Source: Acidaminobacter sp. (lineage in GTDB: Bacteria > Bacillota > Clostridia > Peptostreptococcales > Acidaminobacteraceae). Taken from it: 64,000 nucleotides of DNA. The stretch lies in NCBI RefSeq assembly GCF_030247605.1, contig NZ_JAOTSB010000015.1:1-64000 (forward strand), in the 5' to 3' direction. Below, one piece after another: positions 42,453 through 50,388 of this stretch. The notes under the pieces were generated by a model that was not told the DNA's origin, searched no databases, and saw only the letters and a list, made by a program, of their open reading frames with translations. The translations under genes were made by a program, and so were the position numbers. Position 1 is the first letter of the stretch. Each line of letters opens with the position of its first letter.

Positions 42453-42545
42453 ATAGGATTTTAAGCATAAAAAATGTACGGTTTGAACTCCGTACGCTTA
42501 TGCCTTTGATTATTCAATTCATTCTAGCAGTCTTCGGTTTTACAT

Positions 42546-42833
42546 TTACATATTCATCCCTCCCATGCCTTGCTTTTGATCATTGTCCATTGTTTCCTCA
42601 GTAGGTTTTGAGATTACTTTGAACTGATCTTCCCCGGGAACGATGCCCAGTGTTCTACCGTTATCCCATTTCATATGAAGGGTACCGGCATCGTCAACAA
42701 TTTTAACGGTTCCTTGCATACCAGACTCAACAGGTGCATATGGATCCTCCATCTGGACAAGTTCAATTCTAGTGCCTACAGGGTACTGCTCTTTGATGCT
42801 TTCAACTTCCTTTCGAGATTTAAAACCTTTCAT
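42546..42833 (-). CDS. DUF4314 protein with Met-rich tail
   Basis: A 95-residue protein. The beta-barrel-like domain (PVGTRIELVQMEDPYAPVES, then GMQGTVKIVDDAGTLHMKWD and RTLGIVPGEDQFKVI) matches DUF4314, common in ICEs. The last residues, NDQKQGMGGMNM, form one of the shared tails. GGAGGTAT lies ahead of the ATG. It is a single-gene unit with its own terminator. Function unknown; small SH3-like domains of this sort often bind proteins. Confidence 0.8.
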   Translation of the reverse strand: MKGFKSRKEVESIKEQYPVGTRIELVQMEDPYAPVESGMQGTVKIVDDAGTLHMKWDNGRTLGIVPGEDQFKVISKPTEETMDNDQKQGMGGMNM

Positions 42834-42909
42834 ATTACCGATACCTCCATTTTGTTTGATTTCTTGATTGTAATGTACAATGCTTTTCCCTCCATTTCAT
42901 TTTTGACAA

Positions 42910-42954
42910 TAAAAAAGCCACATCCTACATTTTGTTTTTGTAGAAGGTGGCTTA
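42910..42954 (-). terminator. Rho-independent terminator
   Basis: AAGCCAC (42915-42921) and GTGGCTT (42947-42953) with an inner stem CTACA/TGTAG. A T-run follows on the minus strand. It overlaps the last codons of the gene at 42952-43641. Confidence 0.8.
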
Positions 42955-43641
42955 AGTGAACTTTACTTGGAGCGCTGTCGCTCCGTATTTGGCAATGAGT
43001 ATTGAATGAATGATTGCTTTGAATGCCTGATCACCTATTAAAAACTTGTCAGCGATTTCATCCATTCTGATATATTCTCTTGCCGTATAGATGGTCTTTG
43101 CCATTTGATAGATGGCATAGCCATCAGTATTGATACCACTTAGATTCATTTTCTTAAAGTCTAAATGGTTATCATACACATGATCCTTAGCCGCAGACCA
43201 AAGTTTATCATCAGCAGTCAGTAGAAATAAAACAGCCAGAAGGATTGGACTTCTGTTTTCAACTAGAATTTCTTGTAACCGACACACTGAATCAAATCTC
43301 GCTCTGTGTATTTGGCTAATGAAAAAATCACCTGCACAGTTTCTAATCAAATACTCAAGGCGACTTTGAAGCCGGTACGACTTACACACATGAAAGCAAC
43401 TTGAAATGAATCGATCATAGGATGCACCTCTACCATTACTATTCAGACATCCAATATCTGAATCAAATCTGAATTGTTCTGGTAAGGTGGGCCGTACCTC
43501 TTCTTCTCTTTCTTGTTCATCTGCCTTTCCAAATCCGTGGACCACAATTATTCCTCTACCCCTTGGTGAGAAATTTGGAACCAACATCATCAACTGCTCT
43601 AGCTCTTGAAGTTCTGAATCATTCATAAAATACTTTGACAT
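42952..43641 (-). CDS. Uncharacterised ICE cargo protein
   Basis: A 229-residue, mainly helical protein. Recognisable blocks are ELEQLMMLVPNFSPRGRGII near the start and MAKTIYTAREYIRMDEIADK, then GDQAFKAIIHSILIAKYG, near the end. A DUF6075-like relation is conceivable but unproven. It has no membrane segment, and the Met-rich tail is absent. It is transcribed as a separate unit between two terminators. Confidence 0.6.
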   Translation of the reverse strand: MSKYFMNDSELQELEQLMMLVPNFSPRGRGIIVVHGFGKADEQEREEEVRPTLPEQFRFDSDIGCLNSNGRGASYDRFISSCFHVCKSYRLQSRLEYLIRNCAGDFFISQIHRARFDSVCRLQEILVENRSPILLAVLFLLTADDKLWSAAKDHVYDNHLDFKKMNLSGINTDGYAIYQMAKTIYTAREYIRMDEIADKFLIGDQAFKAIIHSILIAKYGATALQVKFT

Positions 43642-43671
43642 ATTTTTTCCCTCTCTTTCTGATTTTTGGCA

Positions 43672-43720
43672 TAAAAAAACGGCAAGTCTGTAGGTCTTTA
43701 ATTCGACCTAAGCTTGCCGT
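43672..43720 (-). terminator. Rho-independent terminator after arr
   Basis: ACGGCAAG (43679-43686) pairs with CTTGCCGT (43713-43720). An inner stem AGGTC/GACCT (43692-43696 and 43705-43709) is present, and the minus strand continues with seven T. It lies 107 bases after the arr stop. Confidence 0.85.
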
Positions 43721-43826
43721 ATAAATTGCAAAATCATTTTTCACTAATATCGCAATCATATTTAAATATTAAATTGGAATTTAGCTTTGGAATGTTTCTT
43801 CACATACTTATAAAAATCCCAAATTA

Positions 43827-44273
43827 TTAGTCATTTATCGAATTAATACCTTGTTCTTTAAGCCTCTCTAATGCGTCTTTCATTGCTTTAACCTGCTCTG
43901 CCTGGTGTCCTTGCCAAATTGAAATTTCTCCTACAACTCTAAATGGTTCAGTAGAGCGATACGATTTAGTTGGATTACCCGGGAATTTTTTGTCCGTTAA
44001 ATCGGGATCATCTTCAATTTTTCCTGTTGATTCTACTAAATAAATTCTTTCTCGTCCTTCACCAATGGCGAGTTCAGCACCCCAAATTGCAGCATCTAAT
44101 GTTGCAGACAAAAAAATGTATTTCGCATTTTTTCTCTGCCCATAGTTTGAGTTGTAACCAACTTCAATGAGGTCACCAATGTTTAAGTTTGCCTTTGTTC
44201 CGTGAAAATAAGTTTGAGCAAATGGCGTTGCTCCTTGTCCACTTTGATTTTGTTCGTTATTTTTTTGTTCCAT
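43827..44273 (-). CDS. arr: Rifampin ADP-ribosyltransferase (Arr family)
   Basis: A 148-residue protein closely resembling Arr enzymes, which inactivate rifampin by ADP-ribosylation. Signature blocks: TYFHGTKANLNIGDLIEVGY, then IWGAELAIGEGRERIYLVES, and EDDPDLTDKKFPGNPTKSY, with GEISIWQGHQAEQ near the end. Residues 1-20 are a Gln/Asn-rich extension that most Arr proteins lack. GGAGGAATAAG precedes the ATG. It is ICE cargo with its own -10 box (44317-44322) and terminator. The resistance phenotype is predicted by family, not shown. Confidence 0.88.
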   Translation of the reverse strand: MEQKNNEQNQSGQGATPFAQTYFHGTKANLNIGDLIEVGYNSNYGQRKNAKYIFLSATLDAAIWGAELAIGEGRERIYLVESTGKIEDDPDLTDKKFPGNPTKSYRSTEPFRVVGEISIWQGHQAEQVKAMKDALERLKEQGINSIND

Positions 44274-44399
44274 TGTCTTATTCCTCCAAATGATTGAACT
44301 CCATTAAGGTACTTTGATTATAGCATCGAAAACTAGGAACAAACAGTCTACTCTTATTTTTTTTCTTATGTTATAATTAAACTAAGGAGAGGGTTATTT

Positions 44400-44444
44400 A
44401 TGCACAATATAAATGCAACTTCTCTTTTTTTTATTCTAATATAA
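44400..44444 (+). CDS. Possible leader peptide (14 residues)
   Basis: AGGAGAGGG is spaced eight bases before an ATG that encodes MHNINATSLFFILI and stops at 44444. A plus-strand TATAAT is at 44372-44377. There is no larger gene downstream on the plus strand. Such peptides with an attenuator usually regulate antibiotic resistance genes, so this might be a remnant of a lost gene. Low confidence. Confidence 0.35.
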   Translation: MHNINATSLFFILI

Positions 44445-44571
44445 GTATACAGAAACAGCAAATTGTCACAATTTCATATCTATTAAAAAGCGACTGGTTA
44501 ATTTTGGGTGCTCTGAACCATACATTAAAAATTGGTCATTGTTTTATGCTACGCTTTCATATTTCGTGAAT

Positions 44572-44624
44572 AAAAAAGAGGCAGAGTCTATAGGTCGTTT
44601 AAGTTGACCTAAAAACTCTGCCTC
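44572..44624 (-). terminator. Rho-independent terminator after the immunity gene
   Basis: GAGGCAGAGT (44578-44587) and ACTCTGCCTC (44615-44624) with the same inner stem AGGTC/GACCT as the arr terminator (44592-44596, 44606-44610). Six T follow on the minus strand. Confidence 0.85.
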
Positions 44625-44661
44625 TATCTTTGATATTTTCCTTTTACTTGATAAATAAAAT

Positions 44662-45120
44662 TTATTCCATTGTTCGAATCTGCCACTCTCGCAATTCTTT
44701 GACAGCTTCCATATCATTTGGATATTTCAAGTTAACCACTTTAATAGCATAATCGGAAGCTACCATTGCATGTTCCCTCATATGCCCTGTTCCTATAGCC
44801 TGACCTGCAACACGAAGTGCCGCCTGTAAAACTGTATCTTTAGATTCCCTTGCTAATTTATGAACTTTAAATCCAGCCTGTCGAACATCATGCATTCTTG
44901 CCTCTCCAATTTGCCATTTTTCATTAGTGGTAAACCCATCCACAATAGCTGATTCATTTTCATAATCATATTCAATTAATGAAAAAATATATTTTGACAA
45001 CTGTAAAGCCCACTTAGCCAAGTCAATCTGCGACTTATCCTCATAAATCTGGTCAAGTTTTATCCGTAATTCAACTATGTCTTTTATTTTGATTTTAGCA
45101 ATTGTTGCAATAACAATCAC
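44662..45120 (-). CDS. Imm5-like putative immunity protein
   Basis: A 152-residue protein. Blocks such as EARMHDVRQAGFKVHKLARE, then ALRVAGQAIGTGHMREHAM and ASDYAIKVVNLKYPNDMEA, fit the Imm5-like family of putative immunity proteins, usually found with polymorphic toxins. No toxin gene is in view, so it may be an orphan. The GTG start overlaps the upstream gene stop by four bases, so the two are coupled. Confidence 0.7.
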   Translation of the reverse strand: MIVIATIAKIKIKDIVELRIKLDQIYEDKSQIDLAKWALQLSKYIFSLIEYDYENESAIVDGFTTNEKWQIGEARMHDVRQAGFKVHKLARESKDTVLQAALRVAGQAIGTGHMREHAMVASDYAIKVVNLKYPNDMEAVKELREWQIRTME

Positions 45121-45482
45121 CCCCTCTTTCCAATTTCATCTGTTATCAGCATTTTGGAAGTATTCATCGCATCGATAATCTTTTGAAAGCGCTTATATTG
45201 AATAGCTTCAATCTCATGTTTTCTTTGTCCTGATTCACACTTATTTATTATTGATACAATCGGTTTTAATGCGTCAATCAGTTCTTCTTTTGAATACTGT
45301 TCAATGTTTTGTTCCCTAATAATTAGAGCCTTTGATATATATAACGCCTTTATTCTGTTCTTCAGAAGGGTATGTTGAGATGTGCCCTCTGAAAATTTGG
45401 GCTGTATCTTTTCACAATTGCTAATGGTAGAATCTACAACTTTTAATGCACCAGCTAAATCTTCACTCGTATATTTTTCCAT
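45117..45482 (-). CDS. Two-repeat helical protein coupled to the immunity gene
   Basis: A 121-residue helical protein with an internal repeat: YTSEDLAGALKVVDSTISNCE (residues 4-24) and YSKEELIDALKPIVSIINKCE (about 63-83), each followed by basic residues. I do not recognise the family. It ends with GTGA, which is the start of the immunity gene. It might be a binding partner or a second immunity factor. It is the first gene at the right end of the ICE. Confidence 0.6.
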   Translation of the reverse strand: MEKYTSEDLAGALKVVDSTISNCEKIQPKFSEGTSQHTLLKNRIKALYISKALIIREQNIEQYSKEELIDALKPIVSIINKCESGQRKHEIEAIQYKRFQKIIDAMNTSKMLITDEIGKRG

Positions 45483-45720
45483 ATCACACTACCTCAGATC
45501 TTTATACACTGCATATTTCCGTTAGAATTTCCAGGGGTGTCGTATTAACTTTTAATCAATCAAATTAACTCGAAATCTATAGTTTTTATGAAAAACTGCT
45601 ATGTCATCTATATTTTAGCCCTTTTTCAGGGGTCAAAAAACGTCATTTTTTCGTCTGTTTTTTGCCCCAAAATCGGACTAAAACCACTATATGTTGTGGT
45701 CAACCTCTACTTTTTATCGC
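45483..45720. other. Right end of the ICE (att region beside rlmD)
   Basis: A 224-base AT-rich spacer between the last ICE gene and the 3' end of rlmD. Two inverted repeats are present: GGGGTC...GCCCC arms around AAAAAACG/TTTTTTG (45628-45667) and ACCAC-N8-GTGGT (45683-45700). The GC content rises sharply after about 45720. I infer the ICE boundary lies here or within the last codons of rlmD; the other att half is outside the window. Confidence 0.5.
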
Positions 45721-47107
45721 CTGAACCACTACGCGTCATCAGAATTATCGCTTCTACGTGCCCCGTCTCCCCAAAAAGATCTACCGGCTGCACCGCTGCC
45801 AACCTGTAGGCAGGTTCCTCCAGGCCCGACTCCCCGCCGACGCACAGAATCTTCAGATCCCGTGCCAGCGTGGAAGGCTTACAGGACACATAGATAATCT
45901 TCTCCGGCTTCATGTCCAGCAGTGTCCGCAGCACCTCCGGCTCACAGCCTTTCCTCGGTGGGTCGAGGACGACGACATCAGGCCGCACGCCCTGTTCCGC
46001 CAGTCGTGGCATGACATCCTCCGCCTTTCCGGCAATGAACTCCACATGCTCCACCCCGGCGCGTCTGGCATTTTCAACCGCATCCTCCACCGCCGGCCTC
46101 ACACTTTCAATCCCGTAGACTTTCCGTGCTTTTCTCGACAAACTAAGAGAGATCGTTCCGATACCGGAATAAACGTCAAAAACGGTTTCGCTGCCCTTCA
46201 AATCAGCAAACTCAATGGCTTTCTGATAGAGCACTTTCGTCTGGGCTGTATTGACTTGGAAGAACGACAGCGGACTGATGCCAAATTTAAAGCCGTCTAT
46301 TTCCCCAAAGATCCGCTCTTTCCCATAAATCACCCTACTCTGAGGCCCCAGCACCTGACTGCCGGGTTTGGTGTTCGTATTGAGCACCAGACTCTCGATC
46401 TCCGGCACTGCGCCACGAAGCCGCTCGATAAGCCCGGCTTCTCCCGGCAGCGTCTTAACCGTCGCCACCAACACCACCATGAGTCCGCCGGTGATGTTGG
46501 AATGCCGGATCATCAGATGCCGCATCATCCCTTCCTGAGTCTTGGGATTGTAGGTCGTCACGCCCGACTCCTGGATCCAGGTCTTGAGCGCCGCGACGAC
46601 CCGCGCATTGATCTCCGGTTGAATCAGGCAGTCCTTGATGTCAATGACCTCATGAGAACCCGCCTTAAAAAAGCCAATCCGAACCTGTCCATTGACCTTC
46701 CGGATAGGATATTGGCCGTTGTTCCTGTATCGAAAAGGTTCAGCCATCCCCAGCGTCAGCGGCACATCAATGCCTTTAAAGCCGCCAATCCGCTCGAGGG
46801 CGTCCTGAACAGTCACACGTTTGGCTTCCAGCTGCGCCGGATAGTCCAGATGCTGCAGCTGACAACCGCCGCACTCCGGAAAATAGGGGCAGGGCGGCGA
46901 AACACGAGCAGGTGATGCCGCCAGGATCTGTGTCAGCCGGCCCCTCGCATAATTTTTCTTTTGCTCAACCAGATGGCATTCCACCGTCTCCCCTGGCAGC
47001 GCCCCGGGAATAAATACCGCCATGCCGTCCAGGCGGCCTATGCCCTCCCCTTCCTCGCTGAGCGCTGTGATCGTAAGCTGCTGCGGTTTCATTGAAATAT
47101 CATCCAT
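45707..47107 (-). CDS. rlmD: 23S rRNA (uracil-C5)-methyltransferase RlmD/RumA-like
   Basis: A 466-residue RNA methyltransferase that makes 5-methyluridine in 23S rRNA. A TRAM domain (residues 7-65) is followed by an iron-sulfur cluster motif (CPYFPECGGCQLQHLDY). The SAM-binding part has VFDVYSGIGTISLSLS, and the catalytic motifs are DPPRKGCEPEVL and VSCKPSTL. The ATG at 47107 has GGAGG. The C-terminus after HVEAIILMTR is SGSGDKK, next to the ICE end, so a few last codons may derive from the ICE. Confidence 0.9.
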   Translation of the reverse strand: MDDISMKPQQLTITALSEEGEGIGRLDGMAVFIPGALPGETVECHLVEQKKNYARGRLTQILAASPARVSPPCPYFPECGGCQLQHLDYPAQLEAKRVTVQDALERIGGFKGIDVPLTLGMAEPFRYRNNGQYPIRKVNGQVRIGFFKAGSHEVIDIKDCLIQPEINARVVAALKTWIQESGVTTYNPKTQEGMMRHLMIRHSNITGGLMVVLVATVKTLPGEAGLIERLRGAVPEIESLVLNTNTKPGSQVLGPQSRVIYGKERIFGEIDGFKFGISPLSFFQVNTAQTKVLYQKAIEFADLKGSETVFDVYSGIGTISLSLSRKARKVYGIESVRPAVEDAVENARRAGVEHVEFIAGKAEDVMPRLAEQGVRPDVVVLDPPRKGCEPEVLRTLLDMKPEKIIYVSCKPSTLARDLKILCVGGESGLEEPAYRLAAVQPVDLFGETGHVEAIILMTRSGSGDKK

Positions 47108-47200
47108 GGCAGTTCCTCCAATTAGTTCTATTTTGGGTATACATAATACCGAGAATCCTATTGCCTGCATTCATAGGTGGCAAAGCCCTTCATAATGAAT

Positions 47201-47206
47201 TATAAT
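47201..47206 (+). promoter_or_regulatory. -10 box upstream of the GerMN gene
   Basis: TATAAT (47201-47206), 46 bases before the GTG at 47253, with AGGAGGGG next to it. The -35 region is weak. Confidence 0.4.
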
Positions 47207-47252
47207 GTAATTTAGAACAAGTTCAAAGACTTCGATTGTTAGGAGGGGTAGC

Positions 47253-48617
47253 GTGTCAAAATTTCTATTTAATTTTGTGCTTTTGACCGTCATGTTTTTT
47301 ACACTGACCACTATGCCCGTTAATAAAAAAATTCTGGATTTTAATTTTTCCTTTGAAGGTTTTACGGAGTGGGAGCAAAACAATCAGCCAGAAGCAGAGA
47401 TCCCAGTGATTGTGGCCGATGGTTCCGAGGACGCAACCATGACCATCGGCATACCTTATCTTTTTCAGCCTGAGTCCCTGGTGATCCTGGTCGAAGGCAC
47501 CGGCGAGGTGGTGCAGACGGCGGCGGCCATACGGGATCAGATGACGCTGACGGTCAGCGACAAAGACCGACAGGTGAAGACCCTGACAGGCGTGCAGATT
47601 CCTTTCCTGGAGGACCGGCTGATCGATAAGACCAAGGTTGAACTGACTGTGGACGTGGCGGCGCTGGCACTGGAAGCCGGACACTACCGGCTGGAGTTCA
47701 GCAGCGCGAGTAACCATTTGGCTGCAGACGCGAACACGGTTTCCGCGGAGGTGTCCACTTTCGCGGGCAAGCGCTATGTGCCGGCGAAACAAGTTACTCA
47801 AAATGGTTATGTGTCTATTCAAACCTATTATCCGGATGAGCAACTGATGCACTTGATCCCGCTGTCCCAGGCGACGGCGAATGACAAAGTCCTGAGAAAA
47901 ACGGTAAATGCTCTGGCGGCGCCGCCGCCTGTGGGACTGGGGCTCCTGAACGAGGCTGCGGCCTTCCGTGTGCCAAACATTCAGTACGCACAGGGACTGG
48001 CGAATATGTATACCAGATCTGCGGATCTCGCCCCGTTTTCGACGGGCAGTACGCGTTCAATGATGGCCGTGGAGGCAATCCGGTACTCGCTTTTCAATAT
48101 TGATTATGTCCAGAAGATCAAATTTTATGTGGATGGAAGATCGACAGGCGCTTTCCTTCACGGCATGGACCTGGAAACCGTCTATGAACGGGACAATACG
48201 CCGACGGCATGGCTGGGCGTCAGAACCAGGGGCGAGCGGTTGCTCCTCGGTCTTGTGAAGGTCTATCCAACGCTGGCCACGCCCCTTGAGGATGTCATGG
48301 CCCTGCTGAAGAGCGGCATTGTCCAGGAGGGTAACAGCGACGCGCTGATTGCGCCAATTCCTGCGAATGTCACTGTGGTCTCCACGACCCAGGAGGGCAC
48401 CACTTTGAAAGTGGACCTCGGTATTGAGGGCGACCTTTACGGCGGCGACCAAGCTTTGGCCGCGTTCATGTTTGACGCTATGACCCAGTCTCTGACCTCC
48501 CTCCCAGGCGTGGATGGCGTTCTCTATACTTTGGGCGGCGCGCCGGTGACGAGTCTCAATGGGCTTGATTTGACGGAAGTACAAAGACGAAAGGCATTGA
48601 TCAACCCGCTTGAATAG
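47253..48617 (+). CDS. GerMN-domain secreted protein
   Basis: A 454-residue protein with an N-terminal hydrophobic segment (FNFVLLTVMFFTL) and two GerMN-type modules in the C-terminal half. The first is about residues 185-320 (YVSIQTYYPDEQLMHLIPLS; MAVEAIRYSL; KIKFYVDG). The second is about 330-450 (TLATPLEDVMALLKSGI; MFDAMTQSLTSLPGVDGV). GerMN modules occur in the spore germination protein GerM and cell-wall lipoproteins. The N-terminal 150 residues resemble a beta-sandwich. The GTG start has AGGAGGGG ahead of it. No lipobox is seen. Confidence 0.8.
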   Translation: MSKFLFNFVLLTVMFFTLTTMPVNKKILDFNFSFEGFTEWEQNNQPEAEIPVIVADGSEDATMTIGIPYLFQPESLVILVEGTGEVVQTAAAIRDQMTLTVSDKDRQVKTLTGVQIPFLEDRLIDKTKVELTVDVAALALEAGHYRLEFSSASNHLAADANTVSAEVSTFAGKRYVPAKQVTQNGYVSIQTYYPDEQLMHLIPLSQATANDKVLRKTVNALAAPPPVGLGLLNEAAAFRVPNIQYAQGLANMYTRSADLAPFSTGSTRSMMAVEAIRYSLFNIDYVQKIKFYVDGRSTGAFLHGMDLETVYERDNTPTAWLGVRTRGERLLLGLVKVYPTLATPLEDVMALLKSGIVQEGNSDALIAPIPANVTVVSTTQEGTTLKVDLGIEGDLYGGDQALAAFMFDAMTQSLTSLPGVDGVLYTLGGAPVTSLNGLDLTEVQRRKALINPLE

Positions 48618-48632
48618 CGGGTTGTTTTTTTT
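48603..48632 (+). terminator. Rho-independent terminator after the GerMN gene
   Basis: AACCCGC (48603-48609) and GCGGGTT (48617-48623), then TGTTTTTTTT. The first arm overlaps the last codons of the gene. Confidence 0.85.
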
Positions 48633-48643
48633 GAAGACAATAT

Positions 48644-48702
48644 GAAACTCGGTGTCAGACACCCGGTTTCCATTGGAAACTGGGTGTCTGACACCGAGTT
48701 TC
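48644..48702. repeat. Long inverted repeat of a dispersed GGTGTCTGACACC element
   Basis: Two 28-base arms (48644-48671 and 48675-48702) are complementary with one mismatch and a three-base loop. They include GGTGTCAGACACC, which also appears three times near 63.5 kb. It lies between the GerMN terminator and the next gene. It looks like a REP- or MITE-like repeat of the host genome. Confidence 0.75.
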
Positions 48703-48869
48703 ACGATGTTTGGTTTGCGACCATCGGCCGCGCCTTGTTCTTCCAATTGGGAATTTGCTCTTTTGGGGGTGACATTATTATGTTAACTATGTTATCATGT
48801 AAAAAGGATTGCTCACAACTCTCTTACAGCACAATCCAAAACTTACATAAGAAGAGGAAACCCTGACCT

Positions 48870-50369
48870 ATGAGAAAACTTGGAAGACTGCTGCTCACCC
48901 TTGTACTGATGGTGTCTCTTGTGGCACCTGTTGCCTTTGCGTTTGAAGACACGGACCAGCATTGGGGTCGCGATTATATCGGGACCCTGGTAAAGTATGG
49001 CATCGTTAACGGTTACCCAGATGGCAGCTTCAGGCCGGATGCCCAAATCACACGATCAGAATTTTTGGTCATGACGCTAAAGTCCCTGGGCGAAACTGTT
49101 CGGACGGCTTCATCCGGAGAATACTGGGGACAGCCTTATATTGACAAGGCGAAGGCCTTGGGCTTAATCCAGTCCTCAGATTTTGCGTCACTGACAGCTT
49201 CGACTTTCGACAGACCCATCCTAAGGGAAGAAATGGCCGGCATCGTTTCCGCGGCCTATTTAAGGTCCAACGAGCGCCCCACGGCATCCACACTGGATAT
49301 CGCAGCGGATAAGATCAGCGATCTGGACGCTGTCCGGGACTGCTATCAGGAGCCGACACTGGTCGCCTACGCAGTCAAGCTGCTGAGCGGCTATACGGAT
49401 GGCAGCTTCAGGCCTGCGGGAACCGCGACCCGGGCTGAATCCTCCGTGGTGAGCGCGAAGCTTCTGGCTGACCGGCTGAATTTGGGCGACATAGTTGTTT
49501 CAACACCGCCGGTTTCATCCCCCACCTTTAAAGTCGCCGGCATCAGCATTGGTGATTCACTGGAGAAGGTGACTCAAACCCTCGGGACGCCGGTGCGCAA
49601 GGACCTCAGCGAATATGGCTTTGAATGGTATGTCTATCACAAAACTTATAAGGATTACGTTATGATTGGCATTTCCTCTGGCAAAGTAGTGGGGCTGTTT
49701 ACGCATTATGGGCCGTTCGAGTCAGCTATCGGCCTCAGAATGGGCAGTACCAGGAGTGACGTTCAGTCGAAATACGGCGCTGGCCTGACGAAAATCAACA
49801 AGGGAACCTTTACCTTCCTGATCCAGACGAGTGAGGAATTTGACACCTACAAGCTTCAGGCTGGGTACGCCACGTTCTTTTATGATCTGGCGGACAGCAA
49901 GAAGGTGATGGCATTTCAACTGATCGCACCGGTGACCGAGGAGGCGTTCAAGAGCCTGTATCCCACTGCTAGCGCAGGGCTTCGTACAGCTTACGAGAAG
50001 CAGACCTTTGATCTGGTCAATGTTTTCAGGATCGCCAAAGGCAAGTCTGTGGTCACTTACAACGCCACCGCTTCAAAAGTGGCCTACGCTCACAGTTTGG
50101 ACATGTTGAACCGCAGCTTTTTCGATCATGTAAATCCGGATGGCAAGTCGCCATTTGACAGGATGCAAGCAGCAGGGCTGAGTTTCTCGGCGGCGTCGGA
50201 GAACATCGCTGCGGGTTACATAAACGCTGTGACAACGCACATGGGCTGGGTCAATTCACCGGGCCATAGAGTGAACCTGCTCGGGAATTATACACAGCTC
50301 GGGACCGGTGTAGCTTTTGGCGGCGAGTACAAGCAGTATTTTACGCAGAATTTTTTAACGCCGCGGTAA
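48870..50369 (+). CDS. Surface protein: SLH domains + CAP-associated + CAP (SCP-like)
   Basis: A 499-residue secreted protein. A signal peptide (residues 1-24, ends AFAFED) is followed by SLH repeats (HWGRDYIGTLVKYGIVNGYP; SGEYWGQPYIDKAKALGLI; AYAVKLLSGYTDGSFRPAGT). A CAP-associated domain (ISIGDSLEKVTQTLGTPVRK) and a C-terminal CAP domain follow (DLVNVFRIAKGKSVVTYN; HSLDMLNRSFFDHVNPDGKS; SENIAAGY; GHRVNLLGN). It would be bound to the cell wall by its SLH part. GAGGAAAC precedes the ATG. Confidence 0.92.
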   Translation: MRKLGRLLLTLVLMVSLVAPVAFAFEDTDQHWGRDYIGTLVKYGIVNGYPDGSFRPDAQITRSEFLVMTLKSLGETVRTASSGEYWGQPYIDKAKALGLIQSSDFASLTASTFDRPILREEMAGIVSAAYLRSNERPTASTLDIAADKISDLDAVRDCYQEPTLVAYAVKLLSGYTDGSFRPAGTATRAESSVVSAKLLADRLNLGDIVVSTPPVSSPTFKVAGISIGDSLEKVTQTLGTPVRKDLSEYGFEWYVYHKTYKDYVMIGISSGKVVGLFTHYGPFESAIGLRMGSTRSDVQSKYGAGLTKINKGTFTFLIQTSEEFDTYKLQAGYATFFYDLADSKKVMAFQLIAPVTEEAFKSLYPTASAGLRTAYEKQTFDLVNVFRIAKGKSVVTYNATASKVAYAHSLDMLNRSFFDHVNPDGKSPFDRMQAAGLSFSAASENIAAGYINAVTTHMGWVNSPGHRVNLLGNYTQLGTGVAFGGEYKQYFTQNFLTPR

Positions 50370-50388
50370 GCGCGGGTATAAATGAAAT

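Larger units (their letters stand above)
44274..44661. other. Gene-poor spacer with divergent -10 boxes and a terminator
   Basis: 388 bases between arr and the immunity gene. A TATAAT lies on the minus strand at 44322-44317 (arr) and one on the plus strand at 44372-44377, ahead of the leader peptide at 44400. A terminator of the immunity gene is at 44572-44624. No further gene was seen. Confidence 0.6.

Noticed and set aside
45758..46915. A 385-codon frame antisense to rlmD
   Set aside because: It is the complement of a well-recognised methyltransferase gene; the length is caused by GC-rich codon bias.
47171..47383. A 70-codon minus-strand frame
   Set aside because: It overlaps the promoter and start of the GerMN gene on the other strand and shows no features of a protein.
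48644..48702. Long hairpin as the terminator of the GerMN gene
   Set aside because: A proper terminator with T-run is already at 48603-48632, and the long hairpin has no T-run.
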